From assembly GCA_944324635.1 (NCBI GenBank), contig CALUXC010000001.1:186001-250000 (forward strand): 64,000 nt of DNA, read 5' to 3'. The DNA is from Candidatus Avelusimicrobium intestinipullorum (GTDB taxonomy: Bacteria > Elusimicrobiota > Elusimicrobia > Elusimicrobiales > Elusimicrobiaceae). The notes under the pieces are model-generated. The model was given only the letters and a program-made list of their open reading frames with translations, did no database searches and was not told the DNA's origin. Below, in pieces: positions 7,434-16,225 of the stretch. Position 1 is the stretch's first letter. Each line of letters starts with the position of its first letter. Position numbers and translations under genes: made by a program.

Positions 7434-7895
7434 ATGAAAAAACTTTTACTCGCGGCCCTCGTTGCCGCTTTGGGCGCTTCCGCTTGCTCTTCCAGCAACG
7501 CCAACACCAAAACCGCGGACGGACGCAATGCTTCGTCCAAAGAAGCCAAATATCAGATTATTGACCAGGAGTTTGACAACCTCCTCGCGCCCGACGCCGA
7601 TTACGACACCATTCCCGACTACGAACTGCAGGCCTGCGGGGATTCTTACCTCCCGCCCGCTACCACTGCATTGAAAGGTGCCACCAAGCCCGCCGCCAAA
7701 AAACCGGCCAAAAAAGCGGCTAAGAAAACGACCGAAAAATCGTCTTCTTCCAACGTGACCACCAACAAAAAAGTCATCAATAACACCAACATTTACTATC
7801 TGGACGGCTCTTCCGCTCCGACCACGACTTCTTCCACCACCACCTACACGAGCGAAGAAGCCCTCCCCGCGTATGACCAGCCGGATACGCTGTAA
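7434..7895 (+). CDS. Small Lys/Ala- and Thr/Ser-rich lipoprotein
   Basis: The 153-residue precursor has a lipobox ending in Cys18 (GASAC). After an acidic stretch (DQEFDNLLAPDADYD) comes a histone-like KPAAKKPAKKAAKK segment (residues about 83-100) and a Ser/Thr-rich tail. Basic low-complexity stretches in envelope lipoproteins are often cell-wall contacting, but no family is recognised. AAGGAGA precedes ATG. The stop lies 5 nt before nadA, so they may be co-transcribed, although a functional link to NAD synthesis is not evident. Confidence 0.75.
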   Translation: MKKLLLAALVAALGASACSSSNANTKTADGRNASSKEAKYQIIDQEFDNLLAPDADYDTIPDYELQACGDSYLPPATTALKGATKPAAKKPAKKAAKKTTEKSSSSNVTTNKKVINNTNIYYLDGSSAPTTTSSTTTYTSEEALPAYDQPDTL

Positions 7896-7900
7896 TTTTT

Positions 7901-8944
7901 ATGCTTCAAACTTTGGATAAAGAAGCTCGGCTTACCGAAGAAGCCCATAGACTCTATGGGCTTCTTAAATCTGTTTCCAAACAGGACGGCTCCAAATGGA
8001 CGTATGACGACTGCCTGGCCGCCGCTCCCTATACCCTTTCCATTAATCAATTTAAGAAAGAAAAAAATGCCGTTATTTTAGCCCATTCTTATACGACGCC
8101 CGATATCGTGTACGGCGTGGCCGACTTTCGGGGCGATTCGTATGAACTGGCCTTAAAAGCAAGGGATTCGTCTGCCGACGTGATTGTTTTTGCGGGCGTA
8201 TGGTTCATGGCGGAAACGGCTAAAATTCTTAACCCGAATAAAAAAGTGCTCATTCCTGCGGGGCATGCCGGCTGTACGCTGGCCGATGCCTTGACGGGCG
8301 AAGACGTAAAACGCCTCCGTGCCCAGCACCCCGGGGTGCCTGCTTTGTGCTACATCAACAGCGTGGCCGAAGTGAAGGCCCAGTGCGACTCGTGCGTAAC
8401 CTCCGGCAATGTGTTTGATATTGCCCAAAAAATGCCGGGGGACGAATTGATTTTCGTGCCGGATTTATTGATGGCGCAAAACTTGGAAGCCGAATTGAAA
8501 CGCCGCGGCACGCCCAAGAAAATTATTGCGGCCGGCGGCTCCTGCTATGTGCACAGCCACTACCGCCCGGAAGATGTGCAAAAACTGCGTGCCGATTATC
8601 CCGGCATAAAAGTGGTGGCGCACCCGGAATGCCCGATAGAAGTCTGCCGCTTGTGCGATTATATGGGCAGTACCAAAGGCATGAGCGCCTATGTGGCGGC
8701 CTCCTCGGACAAATGCTTCGGCATGCTGACGGAATTTGGTTTGGTGAACCGCTTGGAAGCGGAACATGCCGATAAACAATTTATTTGGCCTTGCGGCGTG
8801 TGCGAATATATGAAGCGCAACACGCTTGCCAACATGCTTGACGCGTTGATTGACCCGACTCCCGAACAAGTGGTGGAAATGGACCCTGCCTTAGCGGCGG
8901 CGGCCAAAAAATCCATTGATAAGATGTTTGAATTGACAAAATGA
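7901..8944 (+). CDS. nadA: Quinolinate synthase NadA
   Basis: This 347-residue enzyme condenses iminoaspartate with dihydroxyacetone phosphate to quinolinate, the first committed product of de novo NAD synthesis. The three [4Fe-4S] ligands can be read as Cys125 (GHAGCTLAD), Cys215 (GSCYVHSHY) and Cys301 (CGVCEYMKRNTL). The family motifs LAHSYTTPDI and AHPECPIEVC are present. There is no Shine-Dalgarno sequence in the 5-nt gap to the upstream stop, so translation may be coupled. Its last four bases overlap the nadC start (ATGA). The oxygen-sensitive cluster fits an anaerobe. Confidence 0.96.
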   Translation: MLQTLDKEARLTEEAHRLYGLLKSVSKQDGSKWTYDDCLAAAPYTLSINQFKKEKNAVILAHSYTTPDIVYGVADFRGDSYELALKARDSSADVIVFAGVWFMAETAKILNPNKKVLIPAGHAGCTLADALTGEDVKRLRAQHPGVPALCYINSVAEVKAQCDSCVTSGNVFDIAQKMPGDELIFVPDLLMAQNLEAELKRRGTPKKIIAAGGSCYVHSHYRPEDVQKLRADYPGIKVVAHPECPIEVCRLCDYMGSTKGMSAYVAASSDKCFGMLTEFGLVNRLEAEHADKQFIWPCGVCEYMKRNTLANMLDALIDPTPEQVVEMDPALAAAAKKSIDKMFELTK

Positions 8945-9774
8945 TACTGGACAAAATTATTGAATTGGCTCTTTTGGAAGATTTGAGCTTGGGGGATATC
9001 ACCTCCGATACCATTTTTACGCCCGAAAACCGGGCCAAAGCGGTGATTACCGCGAAGGAAGATTTGGTCTTGTGCGGAATGGAAACGGCGCGGGAAGTGT
9101 TTGCCGCCGTGGACGAAGAAGTTTCGTTTAGACCGCTTAAAAAAGACGGGGAAGACGTAAAAAAAGGGGAAAAAGTGCTGGAGCTGGAAGGCCGCACTCT
9201 TTCCATTTTGAAGGCGGAACGCACGGCGCTTAACTTTATGCAGCGCATGAGCGGTATCGCCACGGCTGCGCGGGCTTACGCGGCAATCGGCAAAAAATAC
9301 GACGTGATGATTGTGGATACGCGCAAAACCCAGCCCGGGCTTAGACGGTTGGATAAATATGCCGTCCGCATCGGCGGGGCGCGCAATCACCGCATCAGCC
9401 TGGCCGACAGCGTGATGATTAAAGACAATCACATCGCCGCGGCGGGCTCCATTACGGCTGCCGTTAAAAAAATTAAAGACGTCATCGGGCATACGCCCAA
9501 AGTGGAAGTGGAAACCACCAACCTGCAGGAAGTGCAGGAAGCCTTGGCCGCCGGGGCGGATATTATTATGCTGGACAATATGACCCCTCAGCAAGTGGCC
9601 GTATGCAAAAAAGAAATTGCCGGCCGCGCCATTATAGAAGTATCCGGAGGGGTGAACAAAGATAATTTGGAAGCTTACTGCCAGGCCGGGCCGGACGTGA
9701 TTTCCATGGGGGCTTTGACGCATTCCGTACCCGCCAAAGATTTAAGTCTAAAAATTGTACAATATATCCGTTAA
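8941..9774 (+). CDS. nadC: Nicotinate-nucleotide pyrophosphorylase (carboxylating)
   Basis: The 277-residue protein converts quinolinate and PRPP to nicotinate mononucleotide with loss of CO2. Family motifs in order: EDLSLGDITSD, NFMQRMSGIAT, DTRKTQPGLR, KYAVRIGGARNHR, MIKDNHI, VEVETTNLQE, IIMLDNM and IEVSGGVN. The start overlaps the nadA stop by four bases, so the two are translationally coupled. No nadB is present beside them; the iminoaspartate source must be a nadB elsewhere or an aspartate dehydrogenase. Confidence 0.97.
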   Translation: MILDKIIELALLEDLSLGDITSDTIFTPENRAKAVITAKEDLVLCGMETAREVFAAVDEEVSFRPLKKDGEDVKKGEKVLELEGRTLSILKAERTALNFMQRMSGIATAARAYAAIGKKYDVMIVDTRKTQPGLRRLDKYAVRIGGARNHRISLADSVMIKDNHIAAAGSITAAVKKIKDVIGHTPKVEVETTNLQEVQEALAAGADIIMLDNMTPQQVAVCKKEIAGRAIIEVSGGVNKDNLEAYCQAGPDVISMGALTHSVPAKDLSLKIVQYIR

Positions 9775-9805
9775 GCAAATTATTAAGAGAAGAAGGGAGC
9801 TGTAG

Positions 9806-11011
9806 ATGAATTACGAAAAGCTGTTTGCCCAGGTGGTCAGCCGTTCCAAAGCGTCCGCCATCAGAGAACTTTTGAAAATTATTTCCCGCCCCGACGTGAT
9901 TTCCTTTGCGGGGGGGCTGCCCGATCCGGAATTATTTCCTACCAAAGAAGTAGCCGAAATCATGAGCCAAGTGGTTTCTCAGTCGCCCAAAGAAGCCCTG
10001 CAGTACGGAACGACTGAAGGCCAAGACGGTCTAAAAAAAGAGCTGATCAAACTGCTCAAAGAAACCGAAAATATCGACGTTAAACCCGAACAGCTGTTGG
10101 TGGTGTCTGCCTCGCAGCAGGCCCTGGATATGACTGCCCGCGTGTTTGTGAACCCGGGGGACAGCATTATTACTGCCTGCCCCACGTATTTGGGCGCGTT
10201 GCAGGCGTTCCACGTAGCGGGTGCCGATATTACGGGCGCCGAAAGCGACGAATACGGTATCCTGCCGGAAGATTTGCAAGCCAAGCTGGAAATGCTGCGC
10301 GCGCAAGGGAAGCAGTGCAAATTCGTGTACCTGGTGCCGGATTTCCAAAACCCTACCGGTACGACCATTCCCGAAGAACGCCGCTTAAAAATTTTGGAAA
10401 TTGTTAAAAAATACGATACGTTTGTGTTGGAGGATTCTCCCTACCGCCAGGTGCGCTTTGAAGGGACTTCTCCGCGCACTTTCTACGAGTTGGACAAAAC
10501 CCATAACCACGTGATTACCCTGTTTACTTTTTCCAAAGTATTTGTGCCGGGTTTCCGCTTGGGGTACATCATCGGCCCCGAAGAAGTGATTCGCAAATAC
10601 GTAATTTTGAAACAAGCGATGGATTTGTGCACGTCGCCCATTTTGCAGTTGGCTACGGCCGAATATTTGCGCCGCGGTTTGCTGATGGCACACGTTAAGC
10701 AGATCATTGCCGCTTACCGCGAAAAACGCGATTTGATGCTGCACACTTTGGCCCAGTATATGCCGAAGGAAGTGACTTGGACGCGCCCCGAAGGCGGCTT
10801 GTTTTTGTGGCTGACGCTTCCCCAAAAGCTCAATGCCACTGAAATGCTGCCTAAAGCCATTGAAAACAAAGTGGCTTATGTGGCGGGGGTGGATTTCTAT
10901 CCCGCCGGGAACGTGTTTAACGATATGCGCTTGAACTTTTCCTACTCTTCCAAAGAACAGATTGTGGAAGGCCTTAAACGTTTGGCGCAGACGATTAAAG
11001 ATAATTTATAA
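9806..11011 (+). CDS. PLP-dependent class I aminotransferase (LysN/Aro8-type)
   Basis: The 401-residue fold-type I aminotransferase resembles 2-aminoadipate/aromatic transaminases of the MocR-related subgroup, but without a DNA-binding domain. Visible motifs: ISFAGGLPDPELFP, YGTTEGQDGLK, VYLVPDFQNPTGTT, the PLP lysine (Lys244) in FTFSKVFVPGFRLGYI, and RPEGGLFLWLTLP. Substrate cannot be told from sequence; branched-chain, aromatic or 2-aminoadipate use is possible. GGGAG lies upstream of ATG, and the gene follows nadC by 31 bp, so it is probably in the same operon. A long stem terminator follows. Confidence 0.9.
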   Translation: MNYEKLFAQVVSRSKASAIRELLKIISRPDVISFAGGLPDPELFPTKEVAEIMSQVVSQSPKEALQYGTTEGQDGLKKELIKLLKETENIDVKPEQLLVVSASQQALDMTARVFVNPGDSIITACPTYLGALQAFHVAGADITGAESDEYGILPEDLQAKLEMLRAQGKQCKFVYLVPDFQNPTGTTIPEERRLKILEIVKKYDTFVLEDSPYRQVRFEGTSPRTFYELDKTHNHVITLFTFSKVFVPGFRLGYIIGPEEVIRKYVILKQAMDLCTSPILQLATAEYLRRGLLMAHVKQIIAAYREKRDLMLHTLAQYMPKEVTWTRPEGGLFLWLTLPQKLNATEMLPKAIENKVAYVAGVDFYPAGNVFNDMRLNFSYSSKEQIVEGLKRLAQTIKDNL

Positions 11012-11018
11012 GTTGTGG

Positions 11019-11059
11019 CAAATAAAAATTCCGGGTGGTAAGCCCGGAATTTTTATTTG
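11019..11059. terminator. Bidirectional terminator
   Basis: A 16-bp stem (AAATAAAAATTCCGGG with its complement) separates the converging aminotransferase and OsmC-like genes. It gives a U-tract in either direction. Confidence 0.9.
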
Positions 11060-11073
11060 GTTAAACAGGATTT

Positions 11074-11460
11074 TTAGGCGGGGTCCCGCACCACGGATAT
11101 TTCGTGCGTGATTTTTACGTGCCTCGCCACCAAACACCGCTTGGCCACTTCCACCAGGGCGTTTTCGTATTTATCCGGGAAATCGGCCGGAATATGAATG
11201 AATACTTTTACTTTATCAATCACGTATTCATTAATGTTCCATTCGGGTTCCAGGGTAAGATAGACTGTTTCGGGCAGGTTATGCTGTTTTAGAAAGTTCA
11301 GCACAAACACCCCGCTGCAGCTGCCCAAAGAGGCCAAAAACAAATCAATCGGCGTGGGAGCGCTGGAATCCCCGCCGTGTTCTTTGCTTTGGTCGGTCAT
11401 GATGTCAAAATCTTTGACGTGAACTTTTACTTTTTTGTTGCCTTCAAAGGTAATTTTCAT
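11074..11460 (-). CDS. OsmC/Ohr-family protein
   Basis: The 128-residue protein has the OsmC fold signature: THE-like core PTPIDLFLASLGSCSG with a reactive Cys, and a second Cys in AKRCLVARHV. These two thiols reduce organic hydroperoxides in characterised members. It is closest in style to the YhfA-like branch. ATG 11460 is chosen because AAGGAG lies upstream; a longer in-frame extension to 11529 lacks a ribosome-binding site. It stands alone between two terminators. Confidence 0.88.
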   Translation of the reverse strand: MKITFEGNKKVKVHVKDFDIMTDQSKEHGGDSSAPTPIDLFLASLGSCSGVFVLNFLKQHNLPETVYLTLEPEWNINEYVIDKVKVFIHIPADFPDKYENALVEVAKRCLVARHVKITHEISVVRDPA

Positions 11461-11584
11461 ACCCCCGTCTCCTTGATAAAAATAAAGGTGTGTACCTATA
11501 AAGTATAAGTGCCGTCGGAGAAAAATCAAGCCCCGTTTCGGGAATTTCCCGTCGGGAAATATGGGCCTATTGTACTATTCAAAA

Positions 11585-11595
11585 CTAGGTCCAAA
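11585..11595 (+). promoter_or_regulatory. GGYCCAAA-type upstream motif
   Basis: CTAGGTCCAAA lies about 50 bp before the exported-protein start at 11648, preceded by GGGCCTAT at 11563. It differs at one position from CTAGGCCCAAA at 1247. Confidence 0.45.
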
Positions 11596-11647
11596 GACCC
11601 TGGCGCCAAGCACTCGTTTTTTACAAAATTAAAGTATGGGAAACTGT

Positions 11648-12589
11648 ATGAAGAAAACACTTATTTTTATTTTTGTCTGTATGTTTATTCCCGCTTTGGC
11701 TGCGGCACAAAAAAATCCGGCCCGCGTCGTGGGCGCGTTAACCGCAACAAAAGCCCCTTCGTATTTATTAAAACCTTTATCCAGCCAGGCGATAGAAGCC
11801 ATGGTGGCCCGCGGAAAAACGGGCCTGGTCCTGCGGCGTGCGTTGGGGGTAGCCCAGCAAAAAAACGATCCTATCGTGTCAATCTTAAAGGACGGGGAAG
11901 TAAACCGTGTGCTGTTGGAACAAGCTTGGAAGGCAACCAAAATTAGAAAATACCGCGAAGAAGAAGGAAATATGCTGGGGCTCAACTCGTGGCTGATTGT
12001 GCTTTGCCACCGCATTCGGGAAGGTATCAAGCTCAGCCAGCCGACCCTTCGCCTGCTGGAAAAAGAGCTTCTGTTTGCCCAGCGGGCTGCGGAAGAAGAA
12101 TTTCAGAAACGTTTTAAGTATTCCAGAGGGAACACTGCTTTTGAAACGGATCCGGCGTTCCTGTCGCTGCTGGGAGAATCGGTGGCCCAGCGGCTGGAAA
12201 CGGGCTTTATGCCCATGCTTAGCACGGCCGATCGTGTGCGCTTGTTAAAAGTGCTGATGCACGGCGTGTTTGCCGGCCCGGTGGATTGGGGGGAACTGCA
12301 TACGGCTGTTTTATTCCGTGAAATACGGGAAGCGTTGAAAGAATGTTCCCCGTCTATGGATCATGTGGAACTGTACGGTGAAATGAAAAAAACGTTGCAG
12401 GAATGTGCCCGTCAAGCCGCACAAGAGGCGGCATCGCACAGCATTGTGTCGCCGGTACTGCTTAGAGGTCTTTTTATTGATGAATTGAAACATTTTTCGC
12501 CGCGCTTTTTTGAAAACGGGAAAGTGATGAAGGAATGGGATAGGCTGATTAAGTTCTTCCAGCAGAAACAGCCGCCCCACGCGCGCTAA
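11648..12589 (+). CDS. Exported helical protein of unknown function
   Basis: The protein has a signal peptide (MKKTLIFIFVCMFIPALAAAQ) and about 290 mature residues that are largely helical, with charged amphipathic stretches such as LRLLEKELLFAQRAAEEEF. No catalytic motif or family is recognised. ATG 11648 gives the cleanest signal peptide. An in-frame ATG at 11636 sits 8 nt after a TACAAA -10-like box and could be a leaderless start, adding MGNC. The upstream motif CTAGGTCCAAA links it to other exported-protein genes in the window. Confidence 0.75.
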   Translation: MKKTLIFIFVCMFIPALAAAQKNPARVVGALTATKAPSYLLKPLSSQAIEAMVARGKTGLVLRRALGVAQQKNDPIVSILKDGEVNRVLLEQAWKATKIRKYREEEGNMLGLNSWLIVLCHRIREGIKLSQPTLRLLEKELLFAQRAAEEEFQKRFKYSRGNTAFETDPAFLSLLGESVAQRLETGFMPMLSTADRVRLLKVLMHGVFAGPVDWGELHTAVLFREIREALKECSPSMDHVELYGEMKKTLQECARQAAQEAASHSIVSPVLLRGLFIDELKHFSPRFFENGKVMKEWDRLIKFFQQKQPPHAR

Positions 12590-12609
12590 CCCAGGCTTTG
12601 TAACAAGTA

Positions 12610-12642
12610 TAATCCCTCGGCTTTAGCCGGGGGATTTTTTTT
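12610..12642 (+). terminator. Rho-independent terminator
   Basis: The stem AATCCCTCGGC/GCCGGGGGATT is followed by eight T after the exported-protein gene. Confidence 0.85.
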
Positions 12643-12671
12643 GTATAGGTGGCATTTAGCCGCGTTTTGAT

Positions 12672-12810
12672 TTGTCAGGCTGTCCATAGCGGTACAATTA
12701 TAAAAACGCCTGTAAATGCGTTTTTGAAAGGAAGAAGGGTAGCTCAAGGCAAGAAAGCCTGTGGCGTGTGGAAACGGACGTAGGCGGGAAGTTGTTATGT
12801 GGCAGGGAAA
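12672..12810 (+). ncRNA. Possible small RNA or remnant (weak)
   Basis: The spacer before the converging phosphate-transporter gene holds TTGTCA/TACAAT-like boxes (15-bp spacing, not ideal) at 12672-12698, a perfect AAAAACGC/GCGTTTTT hairpin at about 12703-12725, and a GC-rich segment with small complementary elements (AAGGC/GCCTG). No match to SRP, RNase P, tmRNA or a common riboswitch was recognised. The function, and even transcription, are uncertain. Confidence 0.2.
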
Positions 12811-12811
12811 T

Positions 12812-12840
12812 AAAAAACCCCCGGAAGAAGCTCCGGGGGT
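12812..12840 (-). terminator. Rho-independent terminator
   Basis: The stem ACCCCCGGAG/CTCCGGGGGT is followed by TTTTTT on the minus strand, ending the PiT gene. Confidence 0.85.
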
Positions 12841-12855
12841 ATATCGGACGATATG

Positions 12856-13905
12856 TTAATTAAATAGGGCGGTTTTTATCCAATAGCTGGCGGCCGAGAT
12901 AAGCGCCGCGGCCGGAATAGTGATAAACCAGGCCCATACGATGCGGTTAGCCACGCTCCAGCGTACGCAAGAGAGGCGGCGCAGCGAACCTACGCCCACA
13001 ATCGCGCCCGTGATGGTGTGCGTGGTGCTCACCGGTACGCCCAAGATAGACGCGATAAAGAGCGAAATGGCCGAACCGGATTCGGCGCAGAAACCGTCCA
13101 CCGGGCGCAGACGCGTGATTTTTTGGCCCATGGTTTTAACGATTCTCCACCCGCCGGAAAGCGTCCCCAGGGCGATAGCCCCGTGGCACAGCAACACTAC
13201 GGACAGGGGCACAATAAACGCACCCTGCGTGACGGCGTGCATTTCTTCGTGGGTAAGCAGAAAGTCGCGAATGGGGGCCACTTCACTTCCGGCCAGGCCG
13301 CCCAACAGCAACATGCTGATAATACCCATGGTTTTTTGAGCGTCGTTTCCGCCGTGGCCCAACGAGTAGGCCGCCGCTGATAAAAGCTGCCCTTTGCGGA
13401 ACCAATGGTCCACTTTGTAGGGGTTAAACGGACGGCATACGTTAAAGACGATAATGCCGATGATGATGCTGAGCAAAAAGCCCAACAGCGGAGAGAGGAA
13501 AATGAACAGAATCGTTTTCAAAATCCCGCCCGCCATCAAGGCGTTCATCCCGCCTTTTACAAAGCCGGCTCCAATCAGCCCGCCGATCAGCGCATGGGAA
13601 GAGCTGGACGGCAGCCCCCACCACCAGGTGAGGATATTCCACACACACGCCCCCATAAGGGCGCCAAACACCAGGTTGGAATCTACAATGTGAATATCCA
13701 CAATGCCCGCTCCAATGGTTTTGGCTACGCCGGTGTGGAACACCAGAAAGGCCACAAAGTTGAAAAACGCCGCCCATGCCACCGCCACTTTGGGGGACAG
13801 CACACGCGTGGACACCACCGTCGCTACCGAGTTGGCCGCGTCGTGAAATCCGTTCAAATAATCAAAGAACAGCGCCAAAATGATTAAAAATAATATCCAA
13901 AGCAT
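12856..13905 (-). CDS. PiT-family inorganic phosphate transporter
   Basis: The 349-residue inner-membrane protein shows the duplicated PiT signature: GFHDAANSVATVVSTRVL near the N-terminus and the later GGNDAQKTMGI segment, plus SSSSHALIGGLIGAG and STTHTITGAIVGVG. It would import phosphate (as metal-phosphate with H+ or Na+). It lies 17 bp downstream of a DUF47 gene, the usual partner, so the pair is an operon. The terminator at 12812 ends the unit. Confidence 0.94.
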   Translation of the reverse strand: MLWILFLIILALFFDYLNGFHDAANSVATVVSTRVLSPKVAVAWAAFFNFVAFLVFHTGVAKTIGAGIVDIHIVDSNLVFGALMGACVWNILTWWWGLPSSSSHALIGGLIGAGFVKGGMNALMAGGILKTILFIFLSPLLGFLLSIIIGIIVFNVCRPFNPYKVDHWFRKGQLLSAAAYSLGHGGNDAQKTMGIISMLLLGGLAGSEVAPIRDFLLTHEEMHAVTQGAFIVPLSVVLLCHGAIALGTLSGGWRIVKTMGQKITRLRPVDGFCAESGSAISLFIASILGVPVSTTHTITGAIVGVGSLRRLSCVRWSVANRIVWAWFITIPAAALISAASYWIKTALFN

Positions 13906-13922
13906 AGCTCTTGTGTACCGCC

Positions 13923-14540
13923 TTAGTTGTTTTTAACCAAAATGGATTCTACCATGTTGGCCACATGTTCGCAATAGTCCGTAATGGTTTCGGCCAATTC
14001 GTAGAGTTCTTTCTGTTTGATGACCATCAAGGGGTCTTTTTCGCTTTCAAACAGGGAGGAAATCGCTTCGTCGCGCAGCACGTCGCCTTCGTTTTCCAAG
14101 CGGTTGATTTCCACGCACTGGTGCAAGGTTTCTTTCATGTTCTTGTTGCTTCTTAAGGAAGCCAGCGCCTTTTGGAGGGCTTTGGTGGTGGATTCAATGG
14201 TAGCGGCCATTTTGCGGCTAAATTCGGTCGGCTTTTGGATTTTGTAGAGGTGGAAGCGGTTGGACAACAGGTAAATGCCGTCCACAATATCGTCCAAGCG
14301 GTTGGCCAAGGCCAAAATGTCTTCACGGTCAAAGGGGGTGATGAAGGTTTCGTTTAAGGTGTTGATCGTGGTGTGGGTCAGTTCGTCGCCATAGTGTTCA
14401 ATTTCGTGCATTTCGCGCACATTTTCGGGGGTAAAGTCGCCGTTGTCCACCAGTTTCTTGTAAAACGAGGCGGCACGAACGATGTTTTCGGCTTGTTTGT
14501 CAAATAAATCAAAGAATTTTACTTCTTTCGGTAAGAACAT
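13923..14540 (-). CDS. DUF47/PhoU-like Pit accessory protein
   Basis: The 205-residue all-helical protein belongs to the DUF47 (TIGR00153-like) group: FFDLFDKQAENIVRAA, EIEHYGDELTH, TPFDREDILALANRLDDIVDGI and ENEGDVLRDEAI. Acidic helix motifs of the PhoU type bind metal clusters. Members are encoded beside PiT transporters and are thought to modulate them. It is the first gene of the pit operon; the minus-strand leader has no striking Shine-Dalgarno sequence beyond a weak GGAG. Confidence 0.92.
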   Translation of the reverse strand: MFLPKEVKFFDLFDKQAENIVRAASFYKKLVDNGDFTPENVREMHEIEHYGDELTHTTINTLNETFITPFDREDILALANRLDDIVDGIYLLSNRFHLYKIQKPTEFSRKMAATIESTTKALQKALASLRSNKNMKETLHQCVEINRLENEGDVLRDEAISSLFESEKDPLMVIKQKELYELAETITDYCEHVANMVESILVKNN

Positions 14541-14657
14541 AGTTTTTTTACTCCATTAGTTTATTAGTTTAGTTTTGTTTTTTTATCTTGCTTCTTGCGG
14601 GCCCGGCGGGCTTCCGGCCGGCCGGGAGGGTACTGCATTTACTGCGTACAAATCGTC

Positions 14658-14690
14658 AAAAAACGCCCGTTTGAATAAGCAAACGGGCGT
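14658..14690 (-). terminator. Rho-independent terminator
   Basis: The stem ACGCCCGTTTG/CAAACGGGCGT is followed by TTTTTT on the minus strand after ackA. Confidence 0.85.
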
Positions 14691-14699
14691 AGTAGAAAA

Positions 14700-16064
14700 C
14701 TAATTTTTTAACTCCTGCTTGAGCTGCTCAGGAAGGTTGATGGCGGCTTTCAATAAGAAAGGACGTTTCTTAACCTCCTCAATAAAGGCGGCATCGCGCA
14801 GTTTGTTGCGGTAATCTTTTTCCTGGAAGATGTAGCGGAACTTGGTGTACACGTCGTACGTGCCCGCCAAGAGGGCCACAATGTCTTGCACGCCCACGAT
14901 TTCTTCGTCGGTGGGAATGACAAAAATCTTCACTTTGGAATTATCGGCTGAGATGCAGCATTCGGCTTTGTTGGTATCCGCGGCGTTGTTGCGTTCTTCG
15001 TCCAGCACGATACCAAAGTTTTCCAAACCTTTCAAAATCATTTCGCGGATATTGGTGGCGCGTTCGCCTACGCCGGCGGTGAAGACGATGCTGTCCAGCC
15101 GTCCCAAGGCCGCCATATAGGCACCGATGTATTTTTTCACGCGGTAGCATTCCACGTCCAGGGCCAATTTGCACAGTTCGTCGCCGTTGGCGGCGCCTTT
15201 GCGCACGTCGCGCTGGTCGGCAAAGCGGTCCCCGGTCAGGGCGTACATACCGCTCTTTTTATTCAAAATCGTGTACATTTCGTCCGGGCTCATGTTGAGC
15301 TTTTTCATCATATGGAAGCAGATGGAAGGATCCATATCTCCGGAGCGGGTGCCCATAACGAGCCCTTCCAGCGGGGTAAGGCCCATGCTGGTGTCTAAGC
15401 ATTGACCGTTTTTAACGGCCGTCACGCTGGCGCCGGCACCAATGTGGCAGACGATGGTGTTTACTTCGTCCACATTTTTGCCCAACAGCACCGCGGCGCG
15501 GCGGGAGGTGTAGAGCACGGAAGACCCGTGAAAGCCATAGCGGCGGATTTGATAATCCGTATACCATTTGCGCGGCAAGGCATACATATAAGAAGAAGCC
15601 GGCATGGTCTGGTGGAAGGCCGTATCCATCACGCACACGTGCGTCACGTTGGGCAAGAGGGCGCGGGCCGCTTCAATACCCATAATGTGGGCCGGATTGT
15701 GGAGGGGGGCCAAATCGGAGATGTTTCTCAATTCTTCCACCACTTTGTCGTCCACGATGACGGATTTGGCAAATTTGCCGCCGTGTACGATGCGGTGTCC
15801 TACGGCGCTGATAACGTTGATGTTTTCAATGACGCCGTGTTCTTTGTCGGTCAAGGTTTCAATGACCAGGTTGATGGCGTCTTTATGGTCTTTGCAGTTT
15901 CTTTTGAGTTCAAAGGTGGGGTACCCGTTGCGGTCCTGCGAGATGAAGGACCCGTCAATACCGATGCGTTCTACCGCACCGGCGCAGAGGCTTTTCTTTT
16001 GGTCCCAGTCGTAAACGCTGTATTTTACCGAAGAGCTGCCGCAGTTCAAAAATAATATAATCAT
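14700..16064 (-). CDS. ackA: Acetate kinase
   Basis: The enzyme makes ATP and acetate from acetyl phosphate, a hallmark of fermentative metabolism. Motifs: NCGSSSVKYSVY (start), DTAFHQTMP, YGFHGSSVLYTSRRA, CHIGAGASVTAVKNG, DTSMGLTPLEGLVMGTRSGD and FTAGVGERATNIRE. The start is ATG 16064 (MIILFLN); a longer frame upstream adds residues not typical of the family. At 454 residues it is about 50 longer than usual, owing to a C-terminal helical extension after GVQDIVALLAGTYD. No pta gene is adjacent. Confidence 0.95.
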   Translation of the reverse strand: MIILFLNCGSSSVKYSVYDWDQKKSLCAGAVERIGIDGSFISQDRNGYPTFELKRNCKDHKDAINLVIETLTDKEHGVIENINVISAVGHRIVHGGKFAKSVIVDDKVVEELRNISDLAPLHNPAHIMGIEAARALLPNVTHVCVMDTAFHQTMPASSYMYALPRKWYTDYQIRRYGFHGSSVLYTSRRAAVLLGKNVDEVNTIVCHIGAGASVTAVKNGQCLDTSMGLTPLEGLVMGTRSGDMDPSICFHMMKKLNMSPDEMYTILNKKSGMYALTGDRFADQRDVRKGAANGDELCKLALDVECYRVKKYIGAYMAALGRLDSIVFTAGVGERATNIREMILKGLENFGIVLDEERNNAADTNKAECCISADNSKVKIFVIPTDEEIVGVQDIVALLAGTYDVYTKFRYIFQEKDYRNKLRDAAFIEEVKKRPFLLKAAINLPEQLKQELKN

Positions 16065-16225
16065 ATAGATAAAGATTCCTTTTGTGGCTCCCGAGTGGGA
16101 GCGGAAATGTGCGGAGGAAAACCCTCCCTCATTATTATTGTAGCAAAAAGACTGGTTAGGTAAAAAGGATTTTTCGGTTGCGGGCAAAATTGGCCATTTG
16201 CTACCATGCTCAATAAGGAGAAAGT

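Noticed and set aside
12672..12810. SRP RNA, RNase P RNA, tmRNA or riboswitch assignment for the spacer
   Set aside because: The conserved loops of these RNAs (for example the SRP GGAAGCAGC loop or RNase P GAGGAAAGUCC) are absent.
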